NCBI GenBank assembly: GCA_002099365.1
Contig: MSED01000001.1
Location: forward strand, 1,240,001-1,304,000
Length of the DNA: 64,000 nt
Reading direction: 5' to 3'
Origin: Phialophora verrucosa
Lineage: Eukaryota > Ascomycota > Eurotiomycetes > Chaetothyriales > Herpotrichiellaceae
The notes below the pieces were generated by a model that ran no database searches, was not told the origin of the DNA, and saw nothing but the letters and a program-made list of their open reading frames with translations. This document shows, piece after piece, positions 33,577-44,782 of the stretch (position 1 is its first letter; each line of letters starts with the position of its first letter). The position numbers and the translations under genes were made by a program.

Positions 33577-34009
33577 CCAAGTAAATATGTCCATGGACTC
33601 ATATAACAGGATCCGATCGGCGAGGGCATCCGCTCTGTCACTTCCGTCTTCCGTTGTCTGTTCTCGTGCACACCGTTCTCCTCCAGGGTACGGTGTCAGA
33701 TACATTAGACGAAACGGCAACAACAGAGCCACGGCAAAGCTGCTACAGTAATATGACTTACAGTAGCATAAAAGTTGCACAGGCGGGCGGGGTGAACCGA
33801 AAGGGAGCGACAAGCACCACGGTCAACCGTCCCATGCTGCTCCAGTATGTTTCCTTGTTGTTCGTTGCAGTGGATTATAATCAAGTCACTTGACTTCAGT
33901 CAGGGTGGCAGTTTAAGCAGATCGAAGAGGTCCTGGCATGGTAAAGAGCGAGTTTGTATTCTTCCGCATCTACAACTACGTACAGTACAACCACAGCCAC
34001 GACTCAGAG
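33577..34009. other. Convergent intergenic region
   Basis: 3' flanks of the Zn2Cys6 gene and the amino-acid permease. No gene. Confidence 0.6.
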
Positions 34010-35997
34010 TTACCACAACTGGACATAGGTGAGGAACCTCCTCCAGGTGCTCATCCGGTAGTAGTTGTCTAGCTGGTTGATGTCTTCGACACTCAGAGGT
34101 CTCCGGCCGGTGTGGCAGTCGGCAACTTTGGGGTCACGCCACGGCGTCCGGAGAATCAGCTTGTAAGCGATGGTGAATCCCACGATCACCAGGACACCGA
34201 TCATGTACTGGAAAAAGTTGTAGGCCGTGAATCCGGCATCGCCCTGTATGAGCGAGGAAGATCAGTAAACAGTATCTTAAGTGGACGCTGCCCATGGTCG
34301 CTCATGCAAGGGGACCCATCGAGCGGGAAAGAGATTGCTTACAATTGGATTGATGCCAGCCGCGAAGCAACAGGCCAGCAGAAAGACCGATATGAGCATG
34401 AGCCAGGCAGGTGCCAAGGGCCACAGAGATGACTTCCACGCATATATCTCGGTGAACAGGGGGTTGTTCTGCGCCTTGAGCGCACAGTGGAATCGCCAGT
34501 TGGTAAAGGCGATGATGATCCAGTTGGAGAAGAACGAGGCGCTCGTCAAAGAGACCAGCCAGTTCAACGCAGTAAGTCCACCGGCTGTTCAAAGACGCGT
34601 TGAGTCAGTTCACTTGAATTCTGCCGAATGGAGGACGGAATCAGCACTCACAGCTCAATTGAATATAGCCCAAGAATGTGGCCGTGAGGCAGGTCAGCAG
34701 GAGAGCCAATCTGGGTCGGCCCTTGCTGTCTACTCGCGCTAGGCGTTCTGGGACTAACCGCTGGTGTGCCATGGTTCTGAGGATCCGCGACGAGAGGTAC
34801 ACACTCTCGGCGGCGATGGCAAGAACACCACACATCATGCCGGCGTTGAGAAGGGAAGCGATGCCCGGAATGCCTGAATCCTGGATCGCAATCACGAACG
34901 GGGAGGCCGCGACGCCAGATCCGCCCAGGAGTCGGTCATCGTTGGAGGGGACCAGGATAGTGATGAAGATAATGCTGACCATGTAGATAAAGTTGACACG
35001 GAATGGCACCAGTTTTGTTGCATGGGCCATCGAGTATCGCGGATTCTTGGCCTCGCCGCCGATGATGCCGATGAAGACTTGGTCTCCAACTGCCCATGTC
35101 GCAAGCAGAGCGGCATTCGCAAACCCCTGAGACGTCAGTACAAGCCAAAACACACAAAGTCGATGCTTCTACTCACGGAAAAGCCGTTCAAAAACGCAGG
35201 GTGTTCGGTCCATGTCTCTCCGTGGTGGACATAGCCTTTGGGTCCCGCCCCAAGTGTCAGGGCCAGCGACAGAGTGATTATGAGAAGGAAAAGAAAGATC
35301 TTGATGAGGGAGGTGACATATTCGAACCAAGCAAAGACGGTGTTCGGAAGGAGAAAGATGACCATGCACGCCACGAGGAAGATGGTGACTGGGAGAAGGT
35401 TAGCACGATGTGGGCAAAATGTAGACGTAGTTCTTACTCGTCGCCGCCTGAGGGAAGGAACCTTCCGCCCAGTATTGTACCAAGACGTTGAAAAAGCCAG
35501 CTTCAGCAGCAACGATGGCAGTCCACCCCAGCCACTCCGCAAAGCCCGCTCCGAAGGCGAGGGCAGGATCAACCCATCGGTCGGCGTAGTCGATGTAGTT
35601 TCCAGAGACCGGGAAGGCAATAGTCATCTCTGACAATGATTGTAGCACAGCCCACACGCAGCTGCAAACCATCAGGTATGCGATGACCATGTTGCCAGGA
35701 CCCCCTGTGGCTAGAGCCTTGCCCGTGGCGATGAAGAGACCGCTGCCGATGTTGGAACCGAGAGAGATGATCTGTGTAAGAAAGAGTCAACGCACGCAAC
35801 AGAGCTACAGGAAGGAAGGCTTCACATACGTGAACCTGGCGAGGCGTGAACGAACGATGGAATTGCCCGTTCCGATTCTCGTCGATTTCGGTCAAGGTCG
35901 CGTCGTCGACGCTCATCACTGGCTCAAGAGCATCGCCCTCTTTGGACTTCATCTTCTTATCGAAATGTTTGGTCTCGGGCGTCATTGTGTTGTCCAT
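34010..35997 (-). CDS. Amino-acid permease (APC superfamily, GABA/choline permease type)
   Basis: Six exons on the minus strand: 35997-35830, 35771-35438, 35388-35177, 35126-34652, 34584-34343, 34243-34010, giving 554 residues; five introns of 49-99 nt with GT/AG ends. After a hydrophilic N-terminus the first helix carries SLGSNIGSGLFIATGKALATGGP, the substrate-binding unwound motif of fungal amino-acid permeases. About twelve membrane segments follow. The segments ANAALLATWAVGDQ and the tail GRRPLSVEDINQLDNYY fit the plasma-membrane permease family that includes proline, GABA and choline carriers; substrate cannot be fixed from sequence. It is divergent from a Zn2Cys6 gene over a promoter with several GATA-factor sites, so nitrogen control is likely. 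In the proposed pathway it would import proline or its betaine. Confidence 0.9.
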
Positions 35998-36630
35998 CGT
36001 GGCAGCGATGAGAATTGGGGTCCAAATCGGTGGACTGTATCAGGAACGAGGCTTTTGAGCGTGGGGGGTGAGGCTTGGAGATTTGAGGGTGGCAATTCCA
36101 TCCTTTATACCGCTGACGTTGATATCGACCATGGCTGCCGAAGCAAGGCCAGGCCATCCTGAGATAGACGATCTATCGGGGTGAATGCTGCAATCCTTGT
36201 AGCTGACAGTCCATCAGGCTGTATTCGAGGCTCGGAAATGGCCTTCGTGAGATTAGCGTGGCAGCAAGCGACGACGTCCTGATAAGGGACCGGCCACCCT
36301 TCCGATGGGTAAGGTGGCTTGTGGTGATAGGCGATATCTGCCCATGACGGCCTGGTCGATGATAGAACCCCTGCAGGTAGTGACGGACATGATAAGGAAC
36401 AGAGGCATTACAGGGGATCGAATGAGCTACGGAGGCGGCGTTTATCCTGCGAGCTTATCATGTTGCATAACACCGGGGACAGGTGGGGGTTATGCCCCCG
36501 GGTTTCTACCCCGCCTGAACGGGCCGAGAGTCTGGCCGCTCGGCCTCTTATCCAACACTTCTCTCCATCACACTCCAGCCCAGACGTGGCAGACCCTCCG
36601 AGATATCGGAACGCCCTCTCGCTCGACACC
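35998..36630. promoter_or_regulatory. Bidirectional promoter with clustered GATA (AreA-type) sites
   Basis: 633 nt between the permease (minus) and Zn2Cys6 (plus) starts. Canonical TGATAAG occurs at 36280-36286 and 36390-36396, and in reverse at 36454-36460; GGATAAG in reverse lies at 36547-36553 and GATAGA at 36361. Fungal nitrogen regulators of the AreA/NIT2 family bind HGATAR, usually in pairs. This supports nitrogen-catabolite control of permease and regulator together. Confidence 0.55.
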
Positions 36631-39347
36631 ATGGAGCCCAAGGCTGGCCACAGTCATGGCAGTCCCAGGAAACGTCTCGCGACAGCGTGAGCGCCCGGTC
36701 CCTCCTCAATCAAACCAAAGATTGCTGACACGTCAACTTGCTCCAAGCTGCCTTCGGTGCCGTCGACAGAAGATTAAATGCGCAGGAACTCGACCTTGCG
36801 ACCAGTGTACCAAGAGGGGACTCACGTGTTACTTCGATGACGCCGCACAAAAGGTGATCGTGACAAGAGGGTAGGCCGACGCATATCCATCCAGTTCTCA
36901 TCCTGACAATGAGCAGCTACATCCACGGCCTCGAGAGAAGATTAGCCTCGTTCGAACAGCGTGGCCAGAACCCTCCTGTTTCTCCCAGTTTCTCCGATGG
37001 AAATCTGAACAGGAACCTGCATTCGGAACCTGGTAGGACCTAGAGATCGCGTTTTCTACCTCTGATGACCGTTAGTAGTTGGATACCACAACGACAGTCG
37101 GGACGCCGAAGACAGCGCAACTGGCGCACAACAAAGCGTTCCTCAACAATCAGCAGCAGCATCGAATCGGGAGTCGTCACCAAGACAACAGGCTCCCAGT
37201 TCTCTTCGAAGTTCCCCTGGCCCGGCACTCATGAATCCGCTGGCACATGGCTTCACCAGCTACTTTGCCGACGCCAGCGGTAGGCCCAGTAAGTTCTAGT
37301 TGCAATTCTTCAGCGGGGAAGCATTGACGTGGCCCCTGCTAGTTTACCTAGGGACTTCGTCCAACTGGTCCTTCGGTCGAAGGGTCCTGGCGATGGCTCA
37401 CGAAAAAGTTATGCGTACACCTCTCCCGCCCGATAACCTCCTGTTCCAAGGGGAATCCTACGACTTGGGTTGGGATGGAGCGAGGACGTTCTCGCCCGCG
37501 CCGCAACCGGAGCCTCCGGCCCTCCCGTCAGTGGATTTTGCAACGTACCTCATCAGCGCGGTCAAGTTTCACTGCGGCCAGCTCTTCCATCTCTTCGAGG
37601 AAGAAAAATTCATGCAACAGCTATCTGCGTTCCGGGATAATCCGACGCAGGCTCACCAGAAACCCAGCCTCTGGTACATCCACTACCTGCTAATCCTCGC
37701 CTTTGGCAAGGCGTTTGTGGCCCAGAGTAGCAAAGGGCGCAGGCCGCCAGGGGCCGAGTTTTTCGTCCACGCCATGACCCTCATGCCAGAATTTGCGTTT
37801 TACAGTGCCGACCCTATCGAGGCGATCCAGGTCCTATGCTGCGCAGCCCTCTATCTGCACTGCCTTGATTTCCGCGCCGCGGCTTACCGCATGGTAAGTC
37901 AAAATCTCCTTTGGTCTTTGATATCGTACTTCTTACCGACACATTCCAGATCGGCCAAGCGCTCCGCATGGCTTTGGAGCATGGCATGCATACCGAAATG
38001 CGCAGCCAGCAAGTCGACCCCGACCTGGCACAAAGGTGTCGTAAGGTGTGGTGGACGGTTTATGTTCTTGACCGCCAGATGTCATCCCTGATGGGGGTAC
38101 CCATGGGGATTGCGGACGAGTTGATAAGTGCCGAATTACCCACCTTCGCAGGCCAAGTGGAGAGATCAACGGCGATGAACATCCAAATTCAACTTTCAAG
38201 GATATTGGCACAGATCCTCAACAGTAAGTCCTCTCCCCAAAGGCCGCATCCCGGAGTCGATCCTAATGTGTCCGCCCCCGCAGCCGTCTACGGACCCGAA
38301 GGCCGGCTGGATAAGCGATTCGTGACCGTCACGAAGGAATCCCTGAAAAGTGTCGCGAGGGTGACAGATCAACTGAACAGCTCTTTCGGAATCCTGGAGA
38401 ACGGCTCCCAGAATACCATCTCACGGCTATCCGCTTACTTACACTTATTATATCACCAGGTAAGTTGAGAACCGCAAGGACGACCCAGGTGTTTAAGAAA
38501 ATTAGAATGGAATAATTATGCAGGTCCGTGCTGACCCGAAAATTCTACCAGTGCATCGTCCTCACCACGCGACCGTTGTTGTTCTCGTTCCTCCGGTCTC
38601 GCCTCGAGCAGTCGAATGCCAATCTGTCTGCAATGCTGAAGTCAAGCAGCGTCCGCATGCTGCTGCAAATGTGCGTCGACTCGGCGCAGCAGATGCTGAC
38701 CATCCTGTCGGCCTTGCAAGAACACGGGCTCCTCGGTATGTATATCAACTACCCCTCCCTGTATGTACTCCATGGCTTCGTTGGCATTCAAAACTGACGT
38801 AAAGGGGGAACAAATAGTCAGCTTTCTCCCCTTTGACCTTGACGCGGCATTTACTTCGGGCATTGCGCTCCTGATGGCCGCCAAAGTCAATTCCTCCCTC
38901 GTCAAGGACCCGTCGCCCTGGTTGCAGCGCTCGTACGCAGTGTTTCAGGAGATGATCTATCGAGGCAACATGGTCGCCCAGATGACCAAGTCAGAACTAG
39001 AGCAGTTAGAGGGAATTCTCAACCGGGTTTCCTCCGCGGGAGAGGATCCTCACTCTCACTACCACCACCAGACAAGCAAACTCGGCCGTTCAGGGGCTGG
39101 CCCGCGCACCTCTTCTTTGGCTCAGGACGAGCGCGAGTTCCGGTCCTTGGGCCCTCCTCAATCGCATCTCTCCGGGGAGCCTCCTCCTCCGCCTTACATG
39201 CTTCCCTCGGAGCAGCCCGCGAGTGATGGGTTTGCCATGGACGAGCTCCATTGGCAGGATGGGCTGTCGGCCGAGCAGCTTGTGAATTTCGCAGAGTCCA
39301 TGGATCTCAGTGCCTTGGACTGGCTTTCGGTAGACACTGATCTGTAA
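36631..39347 (+). CDS. Zn2Cys6 transcription factor (fungal_trans domain)
   Basis: Nine exons: 36631-36686, 36748-36870, 36917-37032, 37076-37288, 37343-37893, 37950-38223, 38284-38459, 38552-38735, 38818-39347, giving 740 residues. The zinc cluster is C20-x2-C23-x6-C30-x5-C36-x2-C39-x6-C46, assembled across the first intron, followed by a coiled-coil start KVIVTRGYIHGLERRLASFE. Then RPIYLGTSSNWSFGRRVL and the fungal_trans core (RCRKVWWTVYVLDRQMSSLMGVP) with the WW/YxxDR signature. The acidic, Ser/Pro-rich C-terminus may activate. At intron 4 acceptors lie three bases apart (TAGTAG, 37073-37078), so proteins with or without one Val are both possible. It is divergent from the amino-acid permease and precedes the aldolase and P5C dehydrogenase genes on the same strand: a likely regulator of this half of the locus. 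Confidence 0.87.
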
Positions 39348-39904
39348 ATCAGGGCCGGAGGTTTTTCCATGGGTGATTCTTCTGGTCCATTCTTTTCATG
39401 TACATAATCACTGGATCTGACAACGGTGAATCAAAAGATCATGCGGCTGGGTCGGATTGGATGTGCCATCGAAACATTTCTGATCGGGTCGGCCTGGTTA
39501 TCTGCCCAAACGAAGCCGGGAGCACAAGCCTCTCCCTCTCAGACCCCTCGTTCAATTTCATGTGGCTCGGCTTGGGCTTCCCTGGGATTGAGTCCTAGTC
39601 AGGGATCGGCCTTCTCTCCGGCGTTGGCGTCCAAGTCTCCCCTGTATGTCGGATCAGAAGGCTCCTTCTAGTTGAAAGCCCGGGATCGGAGCTGGAGGTG
39701 GATACGGCCTGACAGAGCCATTTCCTTGCCTGTCAAGAATCTTCGGAAGGGTGCCCGACTTGTGCTCCGTGCCTTGTGCCTCCCGACACGTGCAGTTAAA
39801 GGACATGGACACAGACATGAATAAAGTCAAAGACAGCGACATGCAAACGACGATGGCATGATACTTTTCATCGCCGTCGCCGCATTTCGACCTTCAACTC
39901 ATCC
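39348..39904. other. Aldolase promoter
   Basis: 557 nt between the regulator's stop and the aldolase start. No gene and no firm element seen. Confidence 0.5.
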
Positions 39905-40885
39905 ATGGCCGCTGTCACTCACCACCCCCAGGCTCCCAAGCCAGGAACATACGTCCCCGCCGTGACGTTCTTCGACCCGCGCACCGACGGCCTCGACCTC
40001 GACGCCCAAGCTAAATATTACGCCTACTTGGCGACCACCGGCCTCACGGGCCTCGTCATCCTAGGCACCAACGCCGAGACGATGCTTTTGACGCGCGAGG
40101 AACGGCGAAGTCTGCTCGAAACAGCCCGCGCGTCCGTACCCCGGGGGTACCCCATCGTCGCCGGCGTGAGCGGCCACTCCACGGCCCAAGTGCTCGAGTT
40201 CATCGGCGACGCGCACGCGGCGGGGGCAGACTACGCGCTCGTCCTCCCGGCTGCGTACTTCGCCAAACAGACAACCGAGGGCGTGGTACGGGGTTTCTTC
40301 CGAGACGTAGCGTCGCAGTCCCCGCTCCCCGTCATCATCTACAACTTCCCCGGCGTGACGAACGGGCTGGATCTGGATTCGGACGTGATCGCGGCTATCG
40401 TGCGCGAGAACGCCAACGTCGTGGGCGTCAAGTTGACGTGCGGGTCGGTCGCGAAGATCACGCGCCTGGCGGCCGCGTTTCCGTCCGACCGGTTCGCCGT
40501 CTTTGGCGGACAGTCGGATTTCTTGCTCGGCGGCCTCGTCGCCGGGAGTGCCGGGTGTATTGCCGCGTTTGGGAACGTGTTCCCCAAGGCCGTGAGTCGG
40601 ATCTACGACCTGTGGGTCTCCGGGCGCCGGGACGAGGCGATCCGGTTGCAGAGGGAGCTGGCGGTGGCGGAGGCGCCGACCAAGGCTGGGGTGGCGTGTA
40701 CAAAGTATGCGGCCGCCGTGTTTACGGGTCCGAGGGCCGGCATTCCGGACGCGGTGACCTTGCTTAGGCCTCGACGGCCGTACGAGAAGGTGTCTGAGAC
40801 CGCGAAGGCACGGATTCGGAACGTGATGGCCTCGATGGACAGAGAGGAGGATCGCATAGCAGTGCAGAATCGTAGCCGGTTGTAA
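39905..40885 (+). CDS. DHDPS-family class I aldolase (4-hydroxy-2-oxoglutarate aldolase-like), with a PTS1
   Basis: Intronless, 326 residues. The TIM-barrel of the dihydrodipicolinate synthase/N-acetylneuraminate lyase family is complete: GTNAET (54-59) replaces the synthase's GTTGE pyruvate loop, Y146 in IIYNFPG and the Schiff-base lysine K176 in GVKLTCG are present. The family condenses or cleaves pyruvate adducts. In eukaryotes without lysine synthesis via DAP, members act as 4-hydroxy-2-oxoglutarate aldolase (hydroxyproline breakdown) or as 2-keto-3-deoxy sugar-acid aldolases (Lra4/Lga1). The last three residues, SRL, are a canonical peroxisomal PTS1. Standing 1.25 kb upstream of P5C dehydrogenase, a hydroxyproline role giving pyruvate plus glyoxylate is plausible; sugar-acid cleavage is the rival. 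Confidence 0.88.
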   Translation: MAAVTHHPQAPKPGTYVPAVTFFDPRTDGLDLDAQAKYYAYLATTGLTGLVILGTNAETMLLTREERRSLLETARASVPRGYPIVAGVSGHSTAQVLEFIGDAHAAGADYALVLPAAYFAKQTTEGVVRGFFRDVASQSPLPVIIYNFPGVTNGLDLDSDVIAAIVRENANVVGVKLTCGSVAKITRLAAAFPSDRFAVFGGQSDFLLGGLVAGSAGCIAAFGNVFPKAVSRIYDLWVSGRRDEAIRLQRELAVAEAPTKAGVACTKYAAAVFTGPRAGIPDAVTLLRPRRPYEKVSETAKARIRNVMASMDREEDRIAVQNRSRL

Positions 40886-42136
40886 TGGGAAGGGGAGAAG
40901 GCAGGCTTGAGATGCGGATGCGAATAGAGATACAAGAGATTAGATCAGGTCATACACCTACCATGTAAGCATTCCTCCTTGCCGAAACGAACTCAATGCG
41001 GCAGGGAAGAGTCGAGTGTTACCTCCTGTGAACGTGAGCGCAACGGGCAGTCGAATACCTGCTCGCCCCTGCGAGGCAGATGTGAGTGCGAAAGACTGCT
41101 GCTCGGTACTCGCTCATGAATTTTCCGTCTGGCTCATCCAGGCTGCACCGGTTTGTAGTGTGCCTTTCGTCTTCCCACCTTTCACTTACCTTTGACTTAC
41201 ACTGCATAGTTGCGGAGTCGAGGTCGGCACGACGCAGGAACGCATTGTGGGTAGGTATTTCTGCGTGACGATGGGATGAGCTTCAGCTAGAAAGGGATCA
41301 CCTGGTCAATCACCCAGTGTGGTCCGTCGCTATGGTCCGAGTCGTGTTGCTAGTACTTGGGTGCTCGATTTTTACTTCGCACCTACTCCTTGTCTTGGGT
41401 ATTGTCGTAGACTCTTCCGAAGGTACTTAATATTGTCATTGCTCAATCGATGTCAGTCAACACGAAGTAACTCGTACGGCCTACGCTTTCCAATCCCCTC
41501 CGCCAAACTTGCGTCCTCGCAGCATATGCTCCGCATGATCAGCTGGATCTGTTCGGTGGAGCAAGAAGACTTGATCCGCAAACATTTTCGAGGACGCCGA
41601 GTCATGATTCCTCAGGAGCGAACAAAACTGAATCCTACAAGATCCTACAGGATCCGGCTTGTTGCTAGCTACGGTCGCTTGAAGCAGCCTCGCACAATCC
41701 GGACCGCTCTCGGGTGGAGCGCCGATGATTGTCCAGTCCCTTGCTATCTGTGGCGAAACTCCGATGCGCTACGGCAGCTCATCCGACGATGCTTATCGGA
41801 CGGCCATTCACCCCGAGACGCCCTCAAACCTTCAATCCACAACTCTTTCTCTACAACGGTAGCGGAGCCGTCGAGAGGCAAGTCCAGTCGGCACTAGGAA
41901 GGCGTTGCATACGGTTATCTCCGCTGTTGTATAGGCAGCTGGGCGCGAAGCCCGTGTCATTCCTGATGTCGGGGATCCTTGGCCTCGCACACTAGAATGG
42001 AAGACTCTTGGGACAAAATGGACGAACTTCTTCATTGTACCAGAAGTGTCGGCCATAAATATCTGACACCAGCTTCAGGAGCAGACTGTGCATCCAGCGA
42101 CGCGTATTGTTCCCTCCACGACCAATCCTCAGCACA
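40886..42136. other. P5C dehydrogenase promoter and intergenic DNA
   Basis: 1.25 kb. The longest plus frame (41319-41897, 192 codons) has no recognisable family and poor codon structure. A CGG-N8-CCG element lies near 41862, and no clear regulatory cluster was found. Confidence 0.5.
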
Positions 42137-44014
42137 ATGACAGCACAGGCTGCCGCCATTCAAACCAGCAGATTCTGTGGCCGAGTAGCATCACGACCCA
42201 ACAGCTTCAGTGTATGGTCTCAAAGGTCGTCGATAGCAAGGAGGCCGCTTTCAACAGCGGGAAACTACAAAACTCCCAAGCCCTTCAACGAGCCGAATGT
42301 AAGAAGCAAATGCCACGGACATGGTAATTACCGCTCCTGCTAAACATCTCTTAGTTGCACTATGCCCCGTCGTCACCAGAGCGGGAGAAGATTGTCGCTG
42401 CACTGCAGGAGTTGCGACCACGGCTCCCCGTCCAAGTGCCGACAATAAAAAATGGAGAGGAGGTTGCAGCGGAGTCGAGCCAGGCTAATGCAGAAACATA
42501 TATGCCGTCCGAAACTTCGTCAGTGTTCGCCAAATATACCCCTGCAACAGAATCCGATGTCTCGGCGGCCATTGAGGCAGCCTTGGAAGCGAAAAAGGCA
42601 TGGCAGGACACGCCGTTTGTGGACCGAGCGGCAATCTTCCTGCGAGCGGCCGAGCTTGTAACCAGAAAGTACAGATTCGAGATCATGGCGGCAACCATGC
42701 TCGGCCAGGGCAAGAACGCATGGCAGGCTGAGATTGACGCGGCCGCGGAGCTGGCAGACTTCTATCGCTTCAATGTCTCGTACGCAGAAGAGATCTATTC
42801 CCGGCAGCCGACATTGAACGAGAAGGGACAAGCAGGGTGAGTTTTGCCCGCACCAAACCATTTGACAGAACACTCATTTGTTTCACAGGCGTACCGATTG
42901 GCGTCCACTGGAAGGCTTCGTCTACGCCATTTCGCCGTTCAACTTCACCGCGATCGGCGGAAACCTGATATCCGGTCCGGCCTTGCTGGGCAACGTCATC
43001 CTCTGGAAACCGTCGCCGTCCAACATCTACGCAAGCTACTTGGTGTACAAGATCCTGCGCGAGGCCGGGCTCCCGGCGAACGTGGTCCAATTCATCAACG
43101 GCGACGCCGAGATGGTCACCAAAGTGGCCCTCGCGCACCGGGACCTCTCGGCCATCAACTTCACGGGCTCCTCGGACGTGTTCCGCAGCCTGTACGGCTC
43201 CGTGGCCGACGGGGTCCGGCAAAAAAAGTACCGCGACTTCCCGCGCCTCGTGGCCGAGACTTCCGGGAAGAATTTCCACCTGATCCACCGGTCCGCCGAC
43301 ATCAGCAACGCCGTCAAGCACACGATCCGCGCGTCGTTCGAGTACGCCGGCCAGAAATGCTCGGCTTGCTCACGCATCTACATCCCGCAGAGCCGGGCCG
43401 GCGAGTTCTTCGCCCAGATGAAGCAGGAGCTGAGCCACGTCAAGGTCGGCCCGCCCGAGGATTTCGAAAGCTTCACCGGTCCCGTGATCAACCAAGCCGC
43501 GTTCGACAAGATCAGCACGGCCATCGACGCAGCCAACAAAGACGACCAGCTCGAGCTGATTGTCGGAGGCACCCACGACGCCACAAAGGGCCTCTACATC
43601 GCCCCGACCATCTACTCGGCAAGCACGCCGGACCACCCTCTCTTCGACAAGGAGCTGTTCGGCCCCGTGCTGGTCGCGTACGTCTACCCGGACGCAGAGT
43701 TCGACTCGGGGGCCCTACTGTCCAAGATCGACCAGCACGGAGGCGGGTTCGCGCTGACGGGCGCCATCTTCGCCACGGACGCCCACGCGATCCGCAAGGC
43801 CGAGGACACGCTCCGCTACGCGGCCGGCAACTTCTACACCAACTGCAAGACCACCGGCGCGGTCATTGGGCAGCAGTCCTTCGGTGGCGCGCGGGGCAGC
43901 GGCACCAACGACAAGGCCGGCAGTGCGAACATGTTGATGCGCTTCACCGCGCCTAGGACCTTGAAGGAGGAGTATCACTCGCTCGACCGCGTGCTGTATC
44001 CGAGTAATGCGTGA
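42137..44014 (+). CDS. Delta-1-pyrroline-5-carboxylate dehydrogenase, mitochondrial
   Basis: Three exons (42137-42298, 42355-42836, 42889-44014; introns 56 and 52 nt) give 589 residues. The first exon codes a mitochondrial presequence rich in Arg and Ser (VASRPNSFSVWSQRSS-IARRPLS). The ALDH4 aldehyde-dehydrogenase fold follows: SPFNFTAIGGNL (NAD pocket), INFTGSSDVF, the general base E338 in VAETSGKN and the nucleophile C372 in AGQKCSACSR. The C-terminus keeps QQSFGGARGSGTN and SLDRVLYP. The enzyme oxidises P5C (as glutamate semialdehyde) to glutamate with NAD+ in the matrix and also accepts the 4-hydroxy analogue. It completes the proline route started by PRODH 23 kb to the left; in prn clusters the two are adjacent. 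Confidence 0.95.
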
Positions 44015-44782
44015 GTGGGGGGAAGGGGTTTGTCTTAGCGTAGCCCGAAGGGCTCACTTGGCCCATCTGAGATTTATCGTTACCTATCGGGGGTCCTCGT
44101 GCATGAACCAATACCCATTTACGGGCAGGGGTTAATTGGACGATTCGTGGTCGGCGTTGTACATATCGAGATGTTAGGTATTAGATCAAAGAGAGGGAAA
44201 TGGTAGGTTTTCGAAAGCAATGCAATGGAATCTGAAATCACACTGGCAACACGGTTCCAAATAGAGGGAGGGAGTCTGAATGCGGGAACTGTCACGCCGA
44301 CTCCTGCGATGTGTGGACTGGTAGACGATATCCCTAAAGCGTGGTTGATTGTGTGCGTGAGCGTGAACGCGAGAGCATGACTCGTTCTATTCTTGCAACC
44401 TCGAATGGAACACACAGTATATCTTACGGACGGAATATACAGTAAATATCAGTATCCTGGCCCTCCAACCGATCCTCCACTCTCTTCTGTCCTCTTCTCC
44501 CCGTAACGGCACGCCCGTACAACACTCGTGCTCTGCTCGGCGTCGAACACGAGACAAGACCCACGCACAAACTACCATATCATGGCACGGCCTGCGTACG
44601 AGTGCAAGTGCGAGTGCGAGCATACCACATAAATATCACATCAACACTACAATCACGATTACGATCACGATCATAGATGTCATCATGTCCCACTGTATTT
44701 TATGATACACGTCATATCACATCACATCACAACATACCATCTCCCGTGATCCAAATGATATTCTATGATAGAGTACTCGGTA
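44015..44782. other. Convergent intergenic region with simple repeats
   Basis: 768 nt. It contains low-complexity ATCAC/ACGAT stretches around 44634-44760 (repeated ATCACATCACATCAC and CGATTACGATCACGAT). No gene. Confidence 0.65.

Noticed and set aside
32574..33671. 365-codon minus-strand frame over the Zn2Cys6 gene at 31.6-33.6 kb
   Set aside because: Antisense shadow, Ser/Arg-rich with no motif; the sense frame has the zinc cluster and TF domain.
41319..41897. 192-codon plus-strand frame before P5C dehydrogenase
   Set aside because: Arg/Ser-rich with no domain, and no plausible start context; likely chance.
42844..43956. 370-codon plus-strand frame over the P5C dehydrogenase gene
   Set aside because: It is the shifted frame of exon 3; the translation is Arg/Pro-rich and featureless, while the true frame carries the catalytic Glu and Cys.
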